Source of the DNA: JANXSS01 sp043729515
GTDB lineage: Bacteria > Pseudomonadota > Gammaproteobacteria > Burkholderiales > Burkholderiaceae_D
Assembly: GCA_043729515.1 (NCBI GenBank)
Contig: JAYTLK010000161.1
Location: 1 to 20,763, forward strand
Reading direction: 5' to 3'
DNA length: 20,763 nt
The translations under genes and the position numbers were made by a program. Shown here piece by piece: positions 9,439-16,379 of the stretch; position 1 is the first letter of the stretch; each line of letters begins with the position of its first letter. A model generated the notes under the pieces. It had not been told where the DNA came from and searched no databases. It saw only the letters and a program-made list of their open reading frames with translations.

Positions 9439-9470
9439 ATCATAACGTAACGTGCTGCGCGCACTGCGCA
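9439..9470 (-). promoter_or_regulatory. Candidate IOR promoter with inverted repeat TGCGC-N5-GCGCA
   Basis: On the minus strand a TATGAT hexamer (9444-9439) matches five of six -10 consensus bases. The expected -35 position has no TTGACA-like hexamer and instead lies inside TGCGC-GCACT-GCGCA (9456-9470). The arms match those of a repeat in the lrp/hppD intergenic region. A separate promoter would explain the 172-bp gap between phhA and IOR. Confidence 0.35.
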
Positions 9471-9519
9471 TGCAGCGTGGACTGCGTCCCGACATGCTCA
9501 GCCACGTATTGCCATCTGC

Positions 9520-10496
9520 TCACGGGGTGCCGACAGCGGAATGCCGATCCAGCGCGATGTCATGCTCGCCGGGCAGCAATGCATCGGCTGGCAACGGCGG
9601 CAGGTTTTGCAGACGGGCATAGATGGGCGCGAAATCCGGTTTCGTCTTGTCGAACAATTCGGCAAAGCTGTCGATGACGAAGTAGGTCTCCTGGTACGAG
9701 TCGATCTTGTAGAGCATGCGCATGACACGTTCGACATCGAAGCCGATCCGGCGCGAATCCGGACTGGTCAGGCAATGCGTGATCTCTCCACCCGAGGACA
9801 GCAAACCGGCGCCATAAGCGCGCAACCCCGCCGGTGTCCGGACCAGCCCGAACTCGATCGTGTACCAGTACAGGCGCGCCAGAAAAGGCAGGCCGTCGAG
9901 CGTCATCGCCTTTAACCCGCCCTTGCCGTATTCCTGCAGATGGCCTGCAAACACGGGGTCGAACAGCAACGGCACATGGCCGAAGAAATCATGGAATACA
10001 TCCGGCTCGACGATGTAGTCGAATTCCGCCGGTTCGCGCAACCAGACCGTCACGGGAAAGCGGCGTGCGGCCAGATGTTCGAAGAAGGTCCGGTCCGGCA
10101 CCAGACCGGGCACGGCGACCAGCGTCCAGCCGGTGGCCTGCAGCAGCGCCTGCGAGGCCTTTGCGAAATCGGGAATGCCGTCGGCCGCCCGCATGCGGGC
10201 GAGATTGTCGATGAATTCCTGGCAGGCCCGTCCCGGCAGCAAGGCCGCCTGGCGTGCATACAGGCGCCGCCACAGCGCATGCTGCTGCGGCGTGTAATCG
10301 TCCCATTGTTGCGCGACGATGTACTGCGCATCGGCCCGGCTGTAGTCCCCTCGCAGGGCGCCGCCATCGGATTTTTCCGCCAGCGCCTGCAGGAAGGCTT
10401 CCTGGTCTTCCTGCAGGCGCCGGACGCGCTCAGGCGCATGCTCGGGGCCCGACCCCTGTTCCCATGACGCCTGCAGATTTTTATCCTGCTGCGATT

Positions 10497-10500
<4 letters not shown>
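9520..10500 (-). CDS. phhA: Phenylalanine 4-monooxygenase
   Basis: This is a non-haem iron, tetrahydropterin-dependent hydroxylase converting Phe to Tyr, the entry step of Phe catabolism through homogentisate. The iron ligands are visible as His170 and His175 in EPDVFHDFFGHVPLL and Glu216 in YWYTIEFG. The downstream SSGGEITHCL segment is also typical of the family. The 326 residues are slightly longer than the characterised Chromobacterium enzyme because of an N-terminal extension of about 30 residues. The ATG overlaps the hppD stop in an ATGA arrangement (10497-10500), which points to cotranscription and translational coupling. The pterin dehydratase gene (phhB) often linked to it is not in the window. 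Confidence 0.96.
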
Positions 10501-11630
<1,130 letters not shown>

Positions 11631-11688
11631 GCTTTTCTCCGGCAAGTGGGTGACCTGGGCGACTGCGCAAGCCGATTTTGTTGCTTCC

Positions 11689-11764
11689 AGTATAGGTGGC
11701 GATGCCTGGCATAAAATTGCCATGTATTCTACAAATCAGGTGAAGTGCGCAATAAAATGGCGCA
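11689..11764. promoter_or_regulatory. hppD/lrp divergent control region with two inverted repeats
   Basis: On the minus strand TATACT (11694-11689) is a good -10 for hppD. Its -35 position (about 11712-11717) falls within the perfect inverted repeat TGGCA-TAAAAT-TGCCA (11707-11722). A second inverted repeat, TGCGC-AATAAAATG-GCGCA (11746-11764), contains a TAAAAT that could be the lrp -10 on the plus strand. The centres are 40.5 bp apart, close to four helical turns. This fits a regulator binding both sites on the same face and controlling both promoters; the divergent Lrp/AsnC protein is the obvious candidate (inference). Confidence 0.5.
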
Positions 11765-11787
11765 GTTCAATTGGAAAGAAATCAAAC

Positions 11788-12300
11788 ATGCCTGCATTCG
11801 CGCTCGACAAGACCGATCGCAAGATCCTGGCCATCCTCCAGGCCGACGGCCGTCTCTCCAACCAGGAGGTGGCGGAACGTGTTTCCCTATCACCTTCGCC
11901 CTGCCTTCGGCGCATCAAGCGCCTGGAAGAAATTGGCGTGATCCGCCAATACGTGGCGCTGCTGGACCCGGAAAAGATCGGTCTCGGCTTGCTGGCCTAC
12001 GTCAACGTTCGCTTGGAAAAGCACAGCGATGCGCCACTGGCGGCGGCCGTGCTGGCCCATCCGCATGCGGCCTCGCCGCGGGCCGATTTCGCAGTATCGG
12101 TAGCGCACTGGCCGGAGGTGGTGGCCTGCTATGCAATGACGGGGGAGATGGATTACCTGCTGCGGGTGCATGTGGAGGACATGCAGCATTTTTCCCGCTT
12201 CATGATGGAGACGCTGCTGCGCCACCCGGCGGTACTGGACGTGAAATCGAGTTTCGCGCTGCAGCGGGTCAAGGACACGACTGCCTTGCCCCTGGTGTGA
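11788..12300 (+). CDS. Lrp/AsnC family transcriptional regulator
   Basis: A 170-residue protein with an N-terminal winged helix-turn-helix (LDKTDRKILAILQADGRLSNQEVAERVSLS, then SPCLRRIKRLEEIGVI) and a C-terminal RAM/AsnC ligand-binding domain including VVACYAMTGEMDYLLRVHVEDM. The start at 11788 is preceded by GGAAAG. The protein is a little longer than typical Lrp proteins because of extra residues around AAVLAHPHAASPRADF in the effector domain. It is divergent from hppD, so it probably regulates the hppD-phhA(-IOR) genes in response to an aromatic amino acid, as in other divergent Lrp/hppD pairs. Its stop codon abuts that of the convergent GNAT gene with no gap. Confidence 0.92.
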   Translation: MPAFALDKTDRKILAILQADGRLSNQEVAERVSLSPSPCLRRIKRLEEIGVIRQYVALLDPEKIGLGLLAYVNVRLEKHSDAPLAAAVLAHPHAASPRADFAVSVAHWPEVVACYAMTGEMDYLLRVHVEDMQHFSRFMMETLLRHPAVLDVKSSFALQRVKDTTALPLV

Positions 12301-13023
12301 TCAGTCCGACGACTTCGGCGCATCCTTGAAATGCGGCAGATGGGCCGGTAGCCTGGCCAGCCATCGGGCGGCGGCGCGGGAATTGGCGCGGATCGCATAG
12401 TCGATCGAGGCGACCTGTTCGTCCATCGCTTCTTGCAGCATGCTGCCGGGGTTCGCCGGCGACAGCTTCAGATAAGCATCGGCTTCGCCGTAGCTGCGAT
12501 GGATCTGCATGCCGGCCTTGCGGGCGATGTGGATCATGGTTTGATTGGATGCCAGACAGTGCATGTAGAGCGTGTCCACATCCTCGTTGCGGCAGTGGAT
12601 CGCCGCCCGCTCGAACAACTTCGAGCCGACGCCCGTGCCACGCGCAGAGGCAGTGACCGATACACCGAATTCGGCCACGCATTGCTTTTCGGTGGTGTCC
12701 GGTGCCAGATCTTTCGTGTCGCAGGGCACAAAAGCCAGGTGACCCACGCCGATCAGCGCCAGCTCCGCATCGAACACACCGAATATCGCATCCCGGCTGA
12801 AATCGAGCCGCTGCACATACCGGGTCACCAGAGCGTCCGGCAAGACGGTACCAAAGCGAAGCAAGCGGTCGCTGTCGTCCAGTGCAAGGAAATGCATCAG
12901 CAGACGCCGCCGATTGCGTTCAGACAGTTCCTTGACGCGTACAACCGGCGCCGGGCGACCAGGCGCCGGATCCGACGCACCCTCGCCTGAAACCGTCTTC
13001 AACAGCCATTCGGTGGTGTTCAT
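12301..13023 (-). CDS. GNAT family N-acetyltransferase
   Basis: A 240-residue protein starting at 13023, with AAGGA about six bases upstream; an in-frame ATG at 13113 lies upstream of the likely promoter and is not favoured. The acetyl-CoA-binding motif A appears as SARGTGVGSKLFERAAIHCRN (R-G-x-G-x-G), followed by LYMHCLASNQTMIHIARKAGM, which is the usual end of the fold. The first 40 residues and the last 50 or so lie outside the GNAT core. The substrate cannot be deduced. The gene stands alone between the convergent lrp and the upstream cca. Confidence 0.88.
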   Translation of the reverse strand: MNTTEWLLKTVSGEGASDPAPGRPAPVVRVKELSERNRRRLLMHFLALDDSDRLLRFGTVLPDALVTRYVQRLDFSRDAIFGVFDAELALIGVGHLAFVPCDTKDLAPDTTEKQCVAEFGVSVTASARGTGVGSKLFERAAIHCRNEDVDTLYMHCLASNQTMIHIARKAGMQIHRSYGEADAYLKLSPANPGSMLQEAMDEQVASIDYAIRANSRAAARWLARLPAHLPHFKDAPKSSD

Positions 13024-13074
13024 GACAATCCTTTTTCTCGCAACGGCACCGCATATGGTGCACCGCACAAAGCC

Positions 13075-13103
13075 ATTGTAGGCCAACAGCGCTGGAGTTT
13101 CCA
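13075..13103 (-). promoter_or_regulatory. Candidate promoter for the GNAT gene
   Basis: On the minus strand TGGAAA (13103-13098, four of six -35 consensus bases) and TACAAT (13080-13075, a good -10) are 17 bases apart. The predicted start near 13068 gives a leader of about 45 bases, which also contains the inverted repeat GCACC-N6-GGTGC (13046-13061). Confidence 0.5.
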
Positions 13104-13106
13104 GCG
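13090..13106. other. Hairpin CGCTGGA-GTT-TCCAGCG between cca and the GNAT gene
   Basis: A perfect seven-pair stem with a three-base loop. It overlaps the candidate -35 of the GNAT promoter and lies about 100 bases beyond the cca stop. There is no U-tract, so it could be an operator or an RNA end-stabilising hairpin rather than a terminator. Confidence 0.4.
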
Positions 13107-13205
13107 ACGTCACATTATTTTGCGATTGAAGCGGAATGATGCGAAGTGGGCATGCATTATTAATTCACTAACTTTCTGCGCGCGCAGGTCATGCTGCGGC
13201 AGCTT

Positions 13206-14570
13206 TCACACGGCGGCGATTGCGGCGATCCGGGCTTGCCTGACCGCCTGGTTGATCCGCATCGGCTCCTGCGGCCAGGTCTGGCGCACCTGATGCGCGA
13301 TGGCGCCAGCGTCCACGGCACTGGCTGCGTCGCGGGCATGGCCCCAATGCCGGAGCGCGGCCTCGAGGACGGCATCGCACCCATTGCCCAGATAACCGAC
13401 CGACTCGAGCAAGGCATCGAAGCGCTCCGGCTTCCTGAACGCATCGCAGCGCTCCAGCAATGCCAGCGCAAGGGTTGCATCGGTCGGGGTAGTGCACAAC
13501 ATCGCCTGTTCGCGCCCTGCCGCAATGGCCAGGTCGCGGCAATCAAGCGGAATCTTCAACCGCTGGCAGATGGCGGCGATGGCGGTCGTGTCGCTGCAAC
13601 CAGCCTGCACGACGACGCCTGGGCGTTGGTCATCCCGCGCTTCTCCCACAACCGGCGTTGCCACCGTCTGCAAGAGCACGGCGGTGCGCACCGGAAGGCT
13701 GGCGCCGGCGTGGGCGGCACGGTCGAGCTGCGCCAGGACCCTGATGCCGACGCCGCCGTCCTGCGCGTCATTCCACAGGTCAGCCAGGGCCGGCATCAGT
13801 CGCGCCAGGCAGCCGCACTCGCGCAGGACCGTGATCATGCGCGCGGGCCGGGCCTCCATCAGGCCGCGTGACAATTCCTGCCAGACGCGCTCCGGCACCA
13901 GCGCATCGACTTCGCCCCGCGCGACCATTTCCTGCATCAGGCGGGCTGTTTCCGGCGCCACTGAAAAATCGGTGAAGCGCGCGGCGAAGCGGGCCAGGCG
14001 GAGGATGCGCACCGGGTCTTCCGCAAATGCCGGCGAGACATGGCGCAACAGCCGCGCCTGCAGATCGGCTCGGCCGCCGAACGGATCGACGATGACGCCG
14101 TCATCGGCCTGCGCCATCGCGTTGATGGTGAGGTCACGCCGGGCCAGATCCTGCTCCAGCGTGACATCCGGCGCGGCATGGATCACGAAGCCTCGGTAGC
14201 CGGGTGCGGTCTTGCGCTCGGTACGGGCCAGGGCATGCTCTTCATGCGTGCGCGGATGCAGGAACACCGGAAAATCGCGACCGACCGCCGTGAAGCCGAA
14301 TGCCGCCATGTCGTCGGCGGCAGCGCCCACCACCACGAAATCACGGTCCTGCACCGGAATGCCGAGCAGACGATCGCGCACTGCGCCGCCGACCAGATAG
14401 CGGCGGGCAGAGGGCGGCAGGATCACTGGCTCATCGCCGGTGCGGCTCGACGGCGCAGCGGCTGCAGTTCCTGGTGCTGGTGCTGGTGCTGGTGCTGGTG
14501 CAGGTGCAGGTGCAGGTACGACAACGGTCGCCGTTGCCGTCGTAGGCGGCTTGCCTGCAGGATCCTGCAT
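13206..14570 (-). CDS. cca: CCA tRNA nucleotidyltransferase, HD motif lost
   Basis: This enzyme adds or repairs the 3'-CCA end of tRNAs. Class II nucleotidyltransferase motifs are clear: YLVGGAVRDRLLG, the DRDFVVVGA metal-binding acidic pair, RRDLTINAMA, and the DPVRILRLARFAARF nucleotide-recognition segment. Two oddities are visible. First, a low-complexity extension of about 58 residues, with roughly eight Ala-Pro dipeptides, precedes the catalytic core; a GAGG site six bases before the ATG at 14570 supports this start, and no other Met precedes the core. Second, where bacterial CCA enzymes with an HD phosphohydrolase domain have a His-Asp pair (about residue 300), this one reads VRTAVLLQTVATP, and no HHGHE-like motif follows. 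The 2',3'-cyclic phosphodiesterase/phosphatase activity is therefore probably absent, while the RLKIPLDCRDLA segment shows that the fold continues. The gene starts eight bases after the GST stop, so the two are cotranscribed. Confidence 0.92.
   Translation of the reverse strand: MQDPAGKPPTTATATVVVPAPAPAPAPAPAPAPGTAAAAPSSRTGDEPVILPPSARRYLVGGAVRDRLLGIPVQDRDFVVVGAAADDMAAFGFTAVGRDFPVFLHPRTHEEHALARTERKTAPGYRGFVIHAAPDVTLEQDLARRDLTINAMAQADDGVIVDPFGGRADLQARLLRHVSPAFAEDPVRILRLARFAARFTDFSVAPETARLMQEMVARGEVDALVPERVWQELSRGLMEARPARMITVLRECGCLARLMPALADLWNDAQDGGVGIRVLAQLDRAAHAGASLPVRTAVLLQTVATPVVGEARDDQRPGVVVQAGCSDTTAIAAICQRLKIPLDCRDLAIAAGREQAMLCTTPTDATLALALLERCDAFRKPERFDALLESVGYLGNGCDAVLEAALRHWGHARDAASAVDAGAIAHQVRQTWPQEPMRINQAVRQARIAAIAAV
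14471..14518. repeat. Hexanucleotide repeat (CTGGTG)5(CAGGTG)2CAGGTA in cca
   Basis: Eight tandem hexamers near the 5' end of cca encode an Ala-Pro run in the N-terminal extension on the minus strand. Five copies are perfect. Slippage would be frame-neutral. Confidence 0.9.
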
Positions 14571-14577
14571 GCCTGCC

Positions 14578-15291
14578 TCAGTCGGGATAGGTGTCGTAGC
14601 GCGGCGCGGCGTCGGTCTCGGCCAGCGCGCCGGCGATCCACTGCGCCACCGCCGGATGGGCAGCCACCCGATCGGCGTAAGCCTGCAGCGCTGGCGCCAG
14701 CGACACGCCGTAGGTACGAAAGCGCATCACGACCGGTGCATAGAAAGCGTCGGCAATCGAAAAGTCGCCGAACAGAAAATCATGCGCGCCGCTGTGCGTC
14801 AGGCACTCTTCCCAGATTTCGCAGATGCGACCGATGTCGGCCTGGGCGCCGGGCGTGCGGCCCTTGCCCCGGAAATCTGCCTTGATGTTCATCCACATTG
14901 CCTGGCGCAGATCGCCGAAACCCGAATGCATTTCGGCGCACACGGAACGCGCCAGGGCGCGCTTGACGACATCAAGCGGCCACATGTTCTTTTCCCGGAA
15001 CTGCTCGGCCAGGTATTCGCAGATCGCCAGCGAGTCCCAGACCGCAGTCTCTCCGGCCAGCAAGACCGGCACCCGGCCCGACGAGGAATATTTTGCGATC
15101 AGCGTGGCAGTGTCGGGACGGTTCAGCGTCACGTTGACTTCCTTGAACGGGATGTTGAAGGCCGTCATTGCCACCCACGGCCGCATCGACCAGGTCGAAT
15201 AGTTCTTGTTGCCAATGACCAGGGTCAAGCCGGCCTTTTCAGCGCGCTCCAGGGTTTCGGACAGGGTCGGATCGAGTTCGGTGGTTTGCAT
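14578..15291 (-). CDS. Glutathione S-transferase family protein
   Basis: A 237-residue cytosolic protein with a thioredoxin-like N-terminal domain beginning LTLVIGNKNYSTWSMRPWVAM, where the Ser/Tyr-containing loop before RPW is the usual glutathione-activating region. SGRVPVLLAGETAVWDSLAICEYLAEQF follows, with the cis-Pro (RVPVL) and the glutathione gamma-glutamyl-binding segment (DSLAI). The C-terminal helical domain contains FGDFSIADAFYAPVVMRF, the conserved N-capping region. The substrate is unknown. It sits between the epimerase and cca, 128 bp after the former and seven bases before the latter. The ribosome site before 15291 is weak. Confidence 0.9.
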   Translation of the reverse strand: MQTTELDPTLSETLERAEKAGLTLVIGNKNYSTWSMRPWVAMTAFNIPFKEVNVTLNRPDTATLIAKYSSSGRVPVLLAGETAVWDSLAICEYLAEQFREKNMWPLDVVKRALARSVCAEMHSGFGDLRQAMWMNIKADFRGKGRTPGAQADIGRICEIWEECLTHSGAHDFLFGDFSIADAFYAPVVMRFRTYGVSLAPALQAYADRVAAHPAVAQWIAGALAETDAAPRYDTYPD

Positions 15292-15377
15292 GACGGTAGC
15301 CGCTCAGGAAAAAGAAGGGACGGGAAATCGCAGTGCGACGCAAGGACCGCGTCTGGGCCAGTTTCCTGCAACACAAT

Positions 15378-15400
15378 GACCGGCGCCGGTCGCTCGAGCG
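15378..15400. terminator. Two adjacent palindromes between the epimerase and GST genes
   Basis: GACCGGCGCCGGTC (15378-15391, 14 bp perfect) and CGCTCGAGCG (15391-15400, 10 bp perfect) sit side by side, 20-42 bases beyond the epimerase stop. On the minus strand the first is followed by ATTGTGTTG, a weak T-rich tail, so partial termination or RNA processing is plausible. Confidence 0.4.
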
Positions 15401-15419
15401 GCAGCGCGTGGCCGGTGAC

Positions 15420-16367
15420 TCAGGGACGGCGACCGAGATAACCCGGCGCCACCGATTCCAGGGCAGTGGGTACCAGATCAAGTTCGGGCGCCATCGCTGC
15501 GTTGAGGACGTTATCCTGCCGCATCGAATCAAGATTGTCACGGCTCATCAGCGGCCCGCCGGGCATCCATTCGAGCGCCAGCGCCTGCAGGCGGGCCAAT
15601 GCCGGCGGCAAACCGATCACCGGCCTTGCATGGCCTGACAATTCACCGGCCATGCGCACCAGTTCGCGCAACGTGTAGATGCGTGGCCCGCCAAGTTCAT
15701 AGAGACGGCCGAAAGTCGACGGGTTCTCCAGCGCATGGACGAAGGCAGTCGCGACGTCGCCCACGAACACCGGCTGAAAGCGGGCATCGGCGCCGCCCAG
15801 GGGCATGATCGGGAACACCGATTGCAGGCCGGCAAACAGATTCAAAAATTTGTCGTCGGGGCCGAAGACAACCGAGGGCCGGAAAATGGTCGTGTCCAGG
15901 GCGGGATCGAGCGCAACCGCTTCGCCATCGGCCTTCGAACGCAGATACATCGAGCTGCCATTGGAGGAGGCGCCGAGCGCACTCATGTGCAGATAACGGC
16001 GCACGCCGGCCTGGCGGCAGGCAGCGACAATCTTTTTAGGCAACTCGACATGGGCCGCGGCGAACGCCGGACCGTAAGCCGAGCCAGCCTTGCCGCGGCC
16101 GGAATGCAGCACGCCGACCAGATTGATGACCGCATCCGCACGGGCGACCAATTGAGCCAGCACCGCGGCGTCATGCACGTTCGCTTCGATTACTTCGACC
16201 GTCGGCAACACCGAGAACCGGCGGGCGCGCGTCGCACGGCGCGTCGGCAGGATCACGCGCCGGCCGGTGGCGCTGAGCCTGGCAGCCAGGTGGCCGCCGA
16301 TGAAACCGGTGCCACCGATGATCAGCACCGTGGGGTATTGCATCGCGGCGACATTCAGATCGATCAT
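15420..16367 (-). CDS. NAD(P)-binding SDR epimerase, complex I NDUFA9-like
   Basis: A 315-residue atypical short-chain dehydrogenase of the group related to the complex I accessory subunit NDUFA9. The Rossmann glycine motif is LIIGGTGFIGGHLAARL at the N-terminus, and VEVIEANVHD, DAVINLVGVLH, YLHMSALGAS and MYLRSKADGEAV (Tyr-x3-Lys type) follow in order. The nucleotide-sugar or quinone-related role of bacterial members is unsettled. The start at 16367 lies 12 bases after the lytic transglycosylase stop; a second ATG at 16343 is possible, and neither has a strong ribosome site. It is probably cotranscribed with slt. Confidence 0.88.
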   Translation of the reverse strand: MIDLNVAAMQYPTVLIIGGTGFIGGHLAARLSATGRRVILPTRRATRARRFSVLPTVEVIEANVHDAAVLAQLVARADAVINLVGVLHSGRGKAGSAYGPAFAAAHVELPKKIVAACRQAGVRRYLHMSALGASSNGSSMYLRSKADGEAVALDPALDTTIFRPSVVFGPDDKFLNLFAGLQSVFPIMPLGGADARFQPVFVGDVATAFVHALENPSTFGRLYELGGPRIYTLRELVRMAGELSGHARPVIGLPPALARLQALALEWMPGGPLMSRDNLDSMRQDNVLNAAMAPELDLVPTALESVAPGYLGRRP

Positions 16368-16379
16368 GCAGGTATCCAG

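Noticed and set aside
7221..9677. Long open frame on the plus strand opposite the IOR gene
   Set aside because: It is a high-GC shadow of the IOR frame: composition is His/Arg/Gly-rich, there are no recognisable domains, and the minus-strand protein has complete family motifs.
11723..11725. Upstream ATG-like start for hppD on the minus strand near 11723
   Set aside because: It would place the start upstream of the probable -10 and across the inverted repeat, and the family start MEFTPWDNP with a good ribosome site is at 11630.
13023..13113. N-terminal extension of the GNAT protein to 13113
   Set aside because: The likely promoter (13103-13075) lies within it, and the ATG at 13023 has a good ribosome site.
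13176..13187. CTGCGCGCGCAG palindrome as a cca terminator
   Set aside because: It is a simple GC alternation followed by A-rich rather than T-rich sequence on the cca strand. It is too weak to call.
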